The notes under the pieces are model-generated. The model saw nothing but the letters and a program-made list of their open reading frames with translations. It did not search any database and was not told the DNA's origin. From Candidatus Poribacteria bacterium (GTDB lineage: Bacteria; Poribacteria; WGA-4E; PCPOR2b), in NCBI GenBank assembly GCA_028819845.1, contig JAPPKS010000014.1, forward strand, positions 1-64,000: a stretch of DNA of 64,000 nt, written 5' to 3'. The position numbers were made by a program, and so were the translations under genes. Numbering within the stretch: the stretch's first letter is position 1; each line of letters begins with the position of its first letter. Positions 9,441-17,403 of this stretch are shown piece by piece.

Positions 9441-10235
9441 GTGGACAGCGGACTTAAAGGGAAGACCGCCCTTGTTACGGGCGGCGGTACGGGAATCGGA
9501 CGCGCAATCGCGCTGGCACTGGCTCAGGAAGGTGTCGATGTAGCGATTGCCAGCCGAAACCCGCCATTGGAAACGCAGAAAGAAATTGAAGCGTGCGGTG
9601 TTAGGGGGATTTCCATCCGGGCAGACGTGAGCCAAGAAGATCAGGTAGTTGATACCGTGGCGCAGGTCATCGACAACTTCGGACATTTAGATCTCTACGT
9701 CAACAACGCCGCTTGGGCATGGCACCAACCGATTACCCGAATTACGACGGAATCGTGGATGCAGACGATTAATACTAACCTTTCAGCCTGCATTTGGGCA
9801 ACGCGTGAAGTCGGGAAGCATATGATTGCCCGCAGACAGGGGTGCATTTTAATCGTTGGATCGACGGCTCAATTTAATCGATCGTTCACAGAAACTTCCT
9901 ACCATATCTCAAAGACCGGAATTCGGGTATTGATGGAGAGCCTCGCCACCGAAATGGCTCCCTTCGGCATCCGCGTCAATCTTCTGGTGCCCGGCCACTA
10001 TCCCACACGCCTTACGGCAGGAATTACCGAGACACAGGAGCAGATTCTGAAACGCGAAATTCCGCTGCGCCGGTTCGGAAAACCGGAGGAGTTGGGACCT
10101 GCAGCGGTGTTATTGCTCTCCGACAGATTGAGCGCCTACACCACCGGGAGTCAGTTGGTTGTTGACGGCGGGCTGCATCTGCGACCACTTCAGTTCAATA
10201 GCGATGAGGAGCTTCGCGCACTGAACGAGGTGTAA
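9441..10235 (+). CDS. Short-chain dehydrogenase/reductase (SDR)
   Basis: A 264-residue classical SDR. The cofactor motif TGGGTGIG is at residues 13-20, NNAA at 88-91, and the catalytic set is Ser141, Tyr154 and Lys158 (YHISK). Length and end (DGGLHLRP) are typical. It probably oxidises an alcohol or reduces a carbonyl with NAD(P), likely on an intermediate of the neighbouring genes. The start is a GTG with AGGAGG five bases upstream. It is the last gene of the plus-strand run; a strong hairpin follows at 10313-10333. Confidence 0.85.
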   Translation: MDSGLKGKTALVTGGGTGIGRAIALALAQEGVDVAIASRNPPLETQKEIEACGVRGISIRADVSQEDQVVDTVAQVIDNFGHLDLYVNNAAWAWHQPITRITTESWMQTINTNLSACIWATREVGKHMIARRQGCILIVGSTAQFNRSFTETSYHISKTGIRVLMESLATEMAPFGIRVNLLVPGHYPTRLTAGITETQEQILKREIPLRRFGKPEELGPAAVLLLSDRLSAYTTGSQLVVDGGLHLRPLQFNSDEELRALNEV

Positions 10236-10312
10236 TTGGAGCCTCCAAGATTCAATACTCGAACCTACGCGTAAAAGAGGAATCGTCGGAACGAATGAGG
10301 GATGGTTTCATT

Positions 10313-10333
10313 CCCCTCCTTACCAAGGAGGGG
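10313..10333. terminator. Hairpin between convergent genes, possible terminator or repeat
   Basis: CCCCTCCTT and AAGGAGGGG form a perfect nine-base-pair stem with a three-base loop. There is no clear T run, so an intrinsic terminator is uncertain; short G/C hairpins of this kind are also common as dispersed repeats. It lies between the SDR gene and the convergent glycosidase gene. Confidence 0.4.
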
Positions 10334-10387
10334 TTACGGGAGGTTAGCACTATCGACCTTTTCATTTCCTTGGTCATTCGATAGCCC

Positions 10388-12229
10388 TTACCAAGGCACC
10401 TCTTTGTCGGGTACGTGGTAGACAACGCGCTTCAAAGGCGCACTTCTGCCGTGCTGCATGTCCCCGCGCTGGTAGGTGGGAGAGATGACGCCGTTGGGGG
10501 AGATGTTCACCACTGTATCACCCCGCCAAGAAAGCGTGTAGGTGCGCCCCGCAAAGAACTTTTCTTCGGCAATCTCTCGTTGTGGAAAGGTAATCGTGAC
10601 CTTCTGGCCGGGTTTTAGACCTGTAAGCCGCACATAACCGCCGTGCCAGTCTTCGGCTAACACGTCAACCTCCCGGTCATCGACAAAAACGTGCACATCG
10701 TGTATGCTCACCCAGTCAGGTACACGGACCGAGAGAGCCGGCGCATTGTGGACAAAAAGTTCCACTTTCCCTTCGTACGGCATGTGGCTATTGACTCGAA
10801 CCCAGTTTGAATCCCGATTCAAAAGAAGGTTCACGCTCACACCGCTCTCGTCTTGCGTCACGATATTGTGCCAAACGATGTAAAGGGCTTCAGTCCCGGA
10901 GATACAGCAGTGCATGATCTGTACGCTGCCTTTGCGGCTCATCCGCTTCCCGACCCAGTCGTTTGGGTCGCTCCATCCGGCAAATCCGCCCAGTACGCGT
11001 TCGGGAACCTCGCGATATGTCATTCTCGGCGTCTCATCGGGGCTGGGCCCGCGGCGATTTACCCAACTTGTGTCCTGCAACTGGCTTTCAACAAGGTGAT
11101 TTCTTGCAGCGCGTTCCACGTTATTCCAATATGCTGGGTAGCCGGCCTTTGCCAGAAGTATTCCCATCAACAGCATACTTCTGATGCAACAGGTCTCACA
11201 ACCCGAGACTCCCGAATAACCCCTAAAGAAGAGGCTTTCAGGGTACCAACCGATGCCGCCGCTGAAGCTTTCGACATAGTCAAATAACTTCTTGCTCCAT
11301 TCAATCAGTTCCACATTCCCCGTCGCTATGGCAAACCTAAGGACGCCTGCCCCAGGCCTTATCTTCGACTCCACATGACCATTTGGATCCCATCCGGTTT
11401 CAAAACCCGGAGGGATTTCTCCTTGAGGGGTGGGGATGAAACTTCCATCGCTCCGAACCCGTGACGATTCGTTTACAAACCGGCTTGTCAGACGGTCGGC
11501 AAGGACTCGCGCCGAATCGCTTTCTGTTATCTCGTACCATCTGGCGAGCGGGTCTATTAGATAGTGGTCGTTCGAACCCTGAAGGGCTTCAATATCCCTT
11601 TCAATCATATCCTTGACAGCTTCATCTTCTGAAACTGCATACCAGGTGATGAAGCTATCCAAGGCATAAGCCGGATGTGTTCCATGAGCCACTATGGCTC
11701 CGTTCGGTTGGATAAACCCCATCATCAATTCCTTTAAGATGTTCTCCTCTTCAAGATACTCCTCAATACCGAGCATACTGCGAGCTTGTATGATGGCGCC
11801 CATGCCGATTGAAGCCACATCGTCCCCGACCACGTGTTCCATGAGAGGGTGGTCGGCATTAAGAATCACGTTGTGGTAAGGCTGTCCCTTGACAACGGGG
11901 AAAATCGCCCCGGGAGCACCTTTGTACCGCCCAAGTCCCCTGAGGTCCATGTTGCCTTTTAGATAGTTCAAAGCGAGTTTCGCATGATCAGCTAAGTCGA
12001 GCGTATCGGCTGCTATGACCCCCTTTTCATTCCCTTGGTTAGTGTGTCTAATCTCCTCTTGCACAATCAGTACCTCGTTCTGAGTGGAGTCGGAATTCAA
12101 CACAACTTGCTCACCCATTACATTAAATGCAAGTATGGCGGTGAGCACACCAACCCCCATCCACGACAAAACACTATGCCGAAAAACTGGGAAATCGGGT
12201 AGTCGGCCTTTTTTTGCTAAGATTGTCAT
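10388..12229 (-). CDS. GH127-like (DUF1680) secreted glycosidase
   Basis: A 613-residue protein with an N-terminal hydrophobic export or anchor segment (about residues 20-38). The middle resembles the alpha/alpha toroid of GH127 beta-L-arabinofuranosidases, and the end has the expected beta-sandwich (LSVRVPDWV, VRLTGLKPGQKVTITFP). The zinc-Cys catalytic arrangement seems present: Glu345 and Cys347 in CETCC, with Cys441-Cys442 in MHCCISG. It probably removes terminal arabinose-like sugars from polysaccharide outside the cytoplasm. Similarity is partial, so a related GH family is possible. It is convergent with the SDR gene. Confidence 0.6.
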   Translation of the reverse strand: MTILAKKGRLPDFPVFRHSVLSWMGVGVLTAILAFNVMGEQVVLNSDSTQNEVLIVQEEIRHTNQGNEKGVIAADTLDLADHAKLALNYLKGNMDLRGLGRYKGAPGAIFPVVKGQPYHNVILNADHPLMEHVVGDDVASIGMGAIIQARSMLGIEEYLEEENILKELMMGFIQPNGAIVAHGTHPAYALDSFITWYAVSEDEAVKDMIERDIEALQGSNDHYLIDPLARWYEITESDSARVLADRLTSRFVNESSRVRSDGSFIPTPQGEIPPGFETGWDPNGHVESKIRPGAGVLRFAIATGNVELIEWSKKLFDYVESFSGGIGWYPESLFFRGYSGVSGCETCCIRSMLLMGILLAKAGYPAYWNNVERAARNHLVESQLQDTSWVNRRGPSPDETPRMTYREVPERVLGGFAGWSDPNDWVGKRMSRKGSVQIMHCCISGTEALYIVWHNIVTQDESGVSVNLLLNRDSNWVRVNSHMPYEGKVELFVHNAPALSVRVPDWVSIHDVHVFVDDREVDVLAEDWHGGYVRLTGLKPGQKVTITFPQREIAEEKFFAGRTYTLSWRGDTVVNISPNGVISPTYQRGDMQHGRSAPLKRVVYHVPDKEVPW

Positions 12230-12296
12230 CTTTTATTCCTCTCGCGTTTGAATGGGCATAATTCAATACGGTTAGGAGTTACGCACTTCAGCATCA

Positions 12297-12332
12297 AGGG
12301 CAATCACAAGGACTGCCCCTACGGGGATTAAA
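12297..12332. repeat. Degenerate GTAGGGGCA-type hairpin repeat
   Basis: The stretch pairs GGGCA near 12298 with TGCCC near 12314 around CACAAGGA, and looks like a decayed form of the better hairpin at 26533-26554 (GGGCAGG and CCTGCCC around CACAAGA). It is not coding. Confidence 0.35.
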
Positions 12333-12390
12333 CCGAGCGAGGTCTTGCGTCTACCCAATCCCCGGCCGGTGGAACGGAAATATAGCTTCC

Positions 12391-12652
12391 GTAGGTTGGC
12401 TTAAGCGGGTTTTCGCAAGGCTGTGCACGCGGCAACTACCGTTCCGAATACCGAACCATGCAGTTCGCAATACACACGCAGCGCAACCCGACGTTTTTCG
12501 TGAATCCGATCCGGTTTCAATAAATTGAACACCGCGCGATAAACCAAAAGCGTTGGGTTACGCTGCATCATTACGCTTATGAAACAATTTAAACACACGA
12601 ATCGCTTACAAAATTTGCGCGCTTTTCATAATCTCTGCTCAACCCAACCTAC
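12391..12652. repeat. Nested inverted-repeat element (MITE-like)
   Basis: GTAGGTTGG at 12391-12399 is matched by CCAACCTAC at 12644-12652. Inside, GCAGCGCAACCCGACG near 12479 is nearly complementary to the segment around 12550-12567 (GCGTTGGGTTACGCTGC). The whole unit of about 262 bases could fold back on itself and has no credible gene. A partial match (CAACGCAACCTACAAGG) occurs near 9333-9350. It may be a non-autonomous mobile repeat. Confidence 0.45.
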
Positions 12653-12739
12653 AAAGACTTTACTATAGTTTATCGCTTCTGCCCAAAAATGCAAGATAAT
12701 AATGTGGTGCAGTTGGCAAGCGCATCTTCAAGTTTTTGC

Positions 12740-12767
12740 TTGACACTGATGCGCATATACATAAAAT
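12740..12767 (+). promoter_or_regulatory. Putative sigma-70-type promoter
   Basis: TTGACA at 12740-12745 and TAAAAT at 12762-12767 are separated by 16 bases, a good housekeeping promoter pair. It is placed to drive the TPP enzyme gene starting at 12826 with a leader of about 50 bases. Confidence 0.5.
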
Positions 12768-12825
12768 AAGAGTGATTTCATTGACTCTCCCTCAGTAAAC
12801 TAACTTTCGATTTAGGAGTGTGTCG

Positions 12826-14583
12826 GTGCAAACAAATCCCATCTCAGCAAATCCATCTCAGATTATGATTGAACAGCTCGCGGCGTCAGGGGTGAAGTAT
12901 GTTTTCAATAACTCCGGCTCGCGCGAGGCGCGCTTTTTCGATGCATTACATGCGCACCCTGATATACACGGCATCTTAGCACTCCACGAGGGAGGCGTTG
13001 CGGCTATGGCTGGAGGTTACACCCAAGTCAAACTCGATGCGGCGGTCATGTTGGTTCATCTTGGCGCCGGGTTGGCGCAATGCTTGGGTCAGCTTATCAA
13101 CATCTGGAGCGGTAAATTTCCGGTTGTCGTCATCACGTTTGCGGGCGACACCGGCAGCTATTTGGATAAAATCGAACTGGATTTTGATCATAGCTTTGGG
13201 CCAACCTCCATCTCCGCGCCCTTCACCAAAGCGAATTGGACGGTGATTGAGCCAGACGGCCTTCCGCAAGCCATCCACCGCGCCCTACGGGTGGCAAAAA
13301 CGCCGCCGGTCGGACCCGTACATCTCGCCGTTTACGATCGGCTGCTGCATGACCAGCAGGTAACCACGAACATTATAGAGGGAGACATCCCCAACCTCCG
13401 TGCCGGCTATCCGGATGACAATGACGTAGAAGCGGTTGCACGATCGCTGTGCGACGCGGAGCGGCCGTTGCTTTATATCGGGGACGGCGTATGGAAAAGC
13501 GGTGCAGGACTTCATGCCGCCGCAATTGCAGAGCATTTCGGCATTCCCATAGCCGGCGATATGCGAGGCGTTTCGATTAAGCATAAGCTGCATTGCGGAC
13601 GGTTCGATCAAGCTGGAAAGCTGCTCAATCCGGATGTCATTGTTTGCATCGGAGTACGGCATACCGGGACCGGGCATCCCCGGGATTTCGTCACATTTTC
13701 CGCAGCGCAAGAGATTATCGCTATCGGCTCGGACAATGAACATCTGAAAAACACCCAAACCCTTGATTTGGCAATTTTGGCAGACGAGTGCCGAACGCTG
13801 GAACGTCTCAAAGAACTGGCGACGAAGGAATTTGCACCGAACCGCTTTGATGAACGCCGTAATATGGCGCATGAGCAAGCCACTGCACTCCGTGCACAAC
13901 GGATGCAGGCTGCACAACGCGTAGCACCGCAGGCCGGTAAAGTACGCCCATGGATACTAGCCGACGCATTGGACGCAGCGTTGGAACGCCTGGGCGGCGG
14001 ACACGTCATGATTGAGCAGTTTGCGGTGCCCTTAGATAATTTAGGCGCGGCGCACAAAGCCAACAACACCGTATATATTCGGCCCGCAGGTGGTTCGGAG
14101 GGTTACGGCGTCGGCGGGACAATCGGCGTGAAGCTCGCAGCGCCGGATAAGCCTGTAGTCGGGTTAGTCGGCGATGGATCGATGTTCTATGCGGATTCAG
14201 GGATGTGGACAGCAGCGCATCACGGCATTCCTGTGCTTTACATTGTGCCGAACAACCGATGCTATGGCGTTGTCGCTAACCTCTTTTCGAAAACGGATGG
14301 AACCACTATGCAGCGGTCCGGCGAATATGCCGGTGTAGTTTTAGATGGGGCGGATCCGGTAAAGCTTGCGGACGGATTTGGAATAGACGGCATGCACGTA
14401 CAGGATGAATCCTACCTTCCCGATGCGATCGCCCATGGACTTGACGTCGTCGAAGGAGAGGGGCGTCCATTCCTCCTAAATGTGCATCTGCCGCTTGGGC
14501 TTCCAAAAGGCGGGCGAACTGCAGCACCATTTCGTCTTAAAGACACCACGAAAGCGTCAGAATTGAATCCAGACATTAGTTGA
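12826..14583 (+). CDS. Thiamine-diphosphate-dependent enzyme (acetolactate synthase/decarboxylase type)
   Basis: A 585-residue protein with the three-domain layout of acetolactate synthase-like enzymes: an N-terminal pyrimidine-binding domain with the conserved Glu (LALHEGGVAAMAGGY), a central domain, and a C-terminal diphosphate-binding domain with GDGS...NN (GDGSMFYADSGM to VPNNR). It would decarboxylate or ligate a 2-oxo acid. The exact reaction is not clear; benzoylformate decarboxylase-like and sulfoacetaldehyde-type enzymes are also possible. An AGGAG site seven bases upstream favours the GTG at 12826 over the one at 12820. A second, diverged TPP enzyme lies at 26771-28405. Confidence 0.75.
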   Translation: MQTNPISANPSQIMIEQLAASGVKYVFNNSGSREARFFDALHAHPDIHGILALHEGGVAAMAGGYTQVKLDAAVMLVHLGAGLAQCLGQLINIWSGKFPVVVITFAGDTGSYLDKIELDFDHSFGPTSISAPFTKANWTVIEPDGLPQAIHRALRVAKTPPVGPVHLAVYDRLLHDQQVTTNIIEGDIPNLRAGYPDDNDVEAVARSLCDAERPLLYIGDGVWKSGAGLHAAAIAEHFGIPIAGDMRGVSIKHKLHCGRFDQAGKLLNPDVIVCIGVRHTGTGHPRDFVTFSAAQEIIAIGSDNEHLKNTQTLDLAILADECRTLERLKELATKEFAPNRFDERRNMAHEQATALRAQRMQAAQRVAPQAGKVRPWILADALDAALERLGGGHVMIEQFAVPLDNLGAAHKANNTVYIRPAGGSEGYGVGGTIGVKLAAPDKPVVGLVGDGSMFYADSGMWTAAHHGIPVLYIVPNNRCYGVVANLFSKTDGTTMQRSGEYAGVVLDGADPVKLADGFGIDGMHVQDESYLPDAIAHGLDVVEGEGRPFLLNVHLPLGLPKGGRTAAPFRLKDTTKASELNPDIS

Positions 14584-14703
14584 CACATAGAGCACATCAA
14601 CTGCATTACTTCGGCGCTTTTCCAATGATATTGAGATTGTCACGACTGACACTCTGACGACTATACTCTTGTCCAGTTTAAAGCGCACAGATTGCCTTCA
14701 AAG

Positions 14704-15780
14704 TCACACAGAGGATTTTGCGCATAGATTTTGCATACTGACAATCGCATCAACCAATTTGTGCGGTCCGAAGCGGATGACATCTGTGGCGGGCAGACCT
14801 GTTTCCCGCTCCGCCAATTCGACGGCTTCACGGGCTTGTTTTTCGGTGAGGTCAAAGCAGTTGAGAGCGATTCCGATGACATTGGCGGGTTTGACGGGAT
14901 TGGCAAGAATTTCGTACTGTGCGATCATCTCTCCTAATGACGGCAACGGGACAGTGTAACGTGCGATCCCTTTTCGGGAGGGTTGATGGCAAAATATCAT
15001 CGCGTCAGGCATCGAACCGTGCAGCAGGCTCAACGTGACACCGGAGTAGCCCGGATGAACTAGCGATCCCTGCCCCTCGACAATGAGGAGGTCGTGATTT
15101 TGGGCGCCTTCAATGACTATCTGCTCCGCCGCTCCAGCGGAAAAGTCAGACACCACGGCGTCAACAGCGATTCCCCATCCAGAGACCATCATTCCATTTT
15201 GTCCGGTTGGACAGAATGCAGCATTCAAACCGCGTCTTCTTGCCTCATTCGCAAGCTCGATTCCGACAACCATTTTTCCAACGCGGCAATCTGATCCGAC
15301 GGTTAAAACAACGGTTGCATCGACATCGGCTGCTTTGCAGGTTGCAATCGGGAGATTTGCCGGAGGTTTGCGCACATCCCATAGAATAACGTCTCGGCGG
15401 GCTGCCAGTTCTGCCAGTTCCGGGTCGTTGCTCAGAAACCAATGAAGCCCGCTCATAATGTGCAGTCCAGATTCGATTGCTTCACGCAGCATGGATTTCC
15501 ATTTCGGAAGCAACTCGCCGCCGGGCGGGGCGATTCCGACTGCCAACATTGTCGGATTCAGTTTCATTGCCTCGGCAAGGCTTCCAACGATTGGGATGCC
15601 AGTGCCAACGCCAATGATTTCACCGGCATCTTTTCCCGCTTTCGTGCTATCAATTACGGCGACGACGTTGTCCGTCAGGTATCGCACCAAAACGGCGGCT
15701 GCTTTTGATTCCAGAATGCCGAACGAACCTTCAGCGAGTATGGCGATTTCATGGGCTTTAGGATTTAATCGCCGTTCCAT
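14704..15780 (-). CDS. DUF1611 family P-loop protein (DgcN-like)
   Basis: A 358-residue protein matching the DUF1611 layout: an N-terminal Rossmann-like part (about 1-140) and a C-terminal P-loop domain with GSDCRVGK at residues 162-169 and LLIVEGQGSLVHPGYSGVT. Members such as DgcN have been linked to D-glutamate N-acetylation together with the epimerase-like DgcA. No DgcA-type epimerase is seen next to it here, so the pathway is open. It is the last gene of the minus-strand run, 207 bases after the KdsC-KdsA fusion, and is convergent with the TPP enzyme gene. Confidence 0.7.
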   Translation of the reverse strand: MERRLNPKAHEIAILAEGSFGILESKAAAVLVRYLTDNVVAVIDSTKAGKDAGEIIGVGTGIPIVGSLAEAMKLNPTMLAVGIAPPGGELLPKWKSMLREAIESGLHIMSGLHWFLSNDPELAELAARRDVILWDVRKPPANLPIATCKAADVDATVVLTVGSDCRVGKMVVGIELANEARRRGLNAAFCPTGQNGMMVSGWGIAVDAVVSDFSAGAAEQIVIEGAQNHDLLIVEGQGSLVHPGYSGVTLSLLHGSMPDAMIFCHQPSRKGIARYTVPLPSLGEMIAQYEILANPVKPANVIGIALNCFDLTEKQAREAVELAERETGLPATDVIRFGPHKLVDAIVSMQNLCAKSSV

Positions 15781-15987
15781 AACATTTATACGGGTGCGGA
15801 TTCTCCTCTATCACAAGAATGAAACCATATATATGTATGCATGAGGTAGATACATCTCTGTTCCACCGCTGCATCGACGCACACTTTGCATTCCATTGTC
15901 AACTACGTCTGAATTGAAGAAGATGGCAGGACCTGTCCGACTAAGCTGCTCAGCCTCGACAGGCAACGCTGAACGGAACACCGGCGG

Positions 15988-17364
15988 TCATTGGATATGT
16001 TTCGCAACCTTGTCTATCTGCACAACGGCTGCCAGGATGGATTCCAACATTTCCAGATTTATCATGTTTTCCCCGTCGCAAAGCGCTTCATCCGGACGGT
16101 CGTGCACCTCCATAAACAGTGCGTCTATCCCGACTGCAGTAGCTGCGCGCGCTAAATGTGCCGCGAACTCTCTTCGTCCACCGGAGCTTCTCCCCAAGCC
16201 GCCCGGCAACTGAGTGCTGTGCGTCGCGTCGAACACAACCGGACATCCGGAGGACTGCATGATAGGAATCGAACTCATATCAACGACCAAATTGTTGTAA
16301 CCGAAACAACTGCCTCTTTCGGTGAGCAGGATATTTTGGTTTCCCGTGGATTTGATCTTGTCAACAACATTGCTCATGTCCTGCGGCGACATGAACTGCG
16401 CCTTCTTTACGTTGATTGGTTTCCCGGTGCTTCCAGCCGAAACGAGCAGATCTGTCTGTCTGCAAAGGAATGCGGGGACCTGTATCGCGTCAAGCACAGA
16501 GGAAGCAGGATTAACCTGATTGACGCGGTGTACATCTGAAAGCACCGGCACGCCAACCTCTTTTTGGACCTCCGCTAAGATGGAAAGCCCATTCACAAGC
16601 CCGGGACCTCGATAGGAGCTTATGGCGGACCGGTTCGCCTTGTCATACGAGGATTTGAAGACAAACGGGACTCCCAATTTTACCGAAATGCCTTTAATTG
16701 CTTCAGCCATCTTGAACGTGTGATCCCGACTTTCAATGACGCAGGGTCCCGCGATAAGCGCAATTGGGCGCCCTCCGCCAATCTGAACACCGTTTATCGC
16801 AACGACATTTGTCTTGGGATAACGGTCTTGGCGGTTGTCCATTGGCTTCACGACAGCATCTGGACTCTGTGGACGTTCTTCTTTCTGAGAAATTATCATG
16901 TCGCAGATCTCTCTTACGGCGCCGCCTCCACCAATGTTGCGCGTTATGTAATCGGCGCTGCGCTTCGCGGTATCGTGGGCGTCAGCGACCGCAACGGGCA
17001 ACCCAACGAAGTTCAAAACGCCAATATCGCCGAGATCGTCTCCGATGTAAAGCGCCTGGTCCGACGATATGTTATGCCGCCGCAAAATGTCCTGCAGAAC
17101 GGGAAGTTTGTCGCTCACACCCAGACGAATCTCGTCCACATGCAGTTCCTCCACACGCCTCCAAACAGCCTCGCCTGTACGTCCTGAGATGACAGCCAGC
17201 TTAATACCATGACTTTTGATGAGCTTCAGTCCCTGTCCGTCACGAACATTGTAAGCCTTTATCTCCTCACGCGAATCTGAATAGTAGAGTTTTCCGTCTG
17301 TCAACACCCCGTCAACGTCCATAACCAGGATTTGGACATCTCTTAGTTTCTCAATAAAGTTCAT
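15988..17364 (-). CDS. KdsC-KdsA fusion: Kdo-8-phosphate phosphatase plus Kdo-8-phosphate synthase
   Basis: A 458-residue bifunctional enzyme. Residues 1-165 are a HAD phosphatase of KdsC type: nucleophile motif D16-V-D18-GVLTDG, and IGDDLGD near 107-113. Residues 185-458 are a KdsA synthase joining arabinose-5-phosphate and phosphoenolpyruvate. Cys208 (AGPC), His381 (DATH), Glu418 (MEVH) and Asp429 match the metal-dependent class of KdsA; the metal-free class has Asn in place of that Cys. It would perform two successive steps of Kdo synthesis in the cytoplasm for lipopolysaccharide. It is followed upstream by the CARDB protein gene with a 39-base gap. Confidence 0.85.
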   Translation of the reverse strand: MNFIEKLRDVQILVMDVDGVLTDGKLYYSDSREEIKAYNVRDGQGLKLIKSHGIKLAVISGRTGEAVWRRVEELHVDEIRLGVSDKLPVLQDILRRHNISSDQALYIGDDLGDIGVLNFVGLPVAVADAHDTAKRSADYITRNIGGGGAVREICDMIISQKEERPQSPDAVVKPMDNRQDRYPKTNVVAINGVQIGGGRPIALIAGPCVIESRDHTFKMAEAIKGISVKLGVPFVFKSSYDKANRSAISSYRGPGLVNGLSILAEVQKEVGVPVLSDVHRVNQVNPASSVLDAIQVPAFLCRQTDLLVSAGSTGKPINVKKAQFMSPQDMSNVVDKIKSTGNQNILLTERGSCFGYNNLVVDMSSIPIMQSSGCPVVFDATHSTQLPGGLGRSSGGRREFAAHLARAATAVGIDALFMEVHDRPDEALCDGENMINLEMLESILAAVVQIDKVAKHIQ

Positions 17365-17403
17365 TTGTTGTTACGATTATCCTTCCCCGATGCCCGGTGA
17401 AAA

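Noticed and set aside
10313-10333. A firm intrinsic terminator after the SDR gene
   Set aside because: The stem is perfect but no T run follows on either side, so it is given only as a possible terminator or repeat.
12401-12598. Minus-strand ORF of 65 codons inside the inverted-repeat element
   Set aside because: It lies entirely in the fold-back repeat and encodes no recognisable protein.
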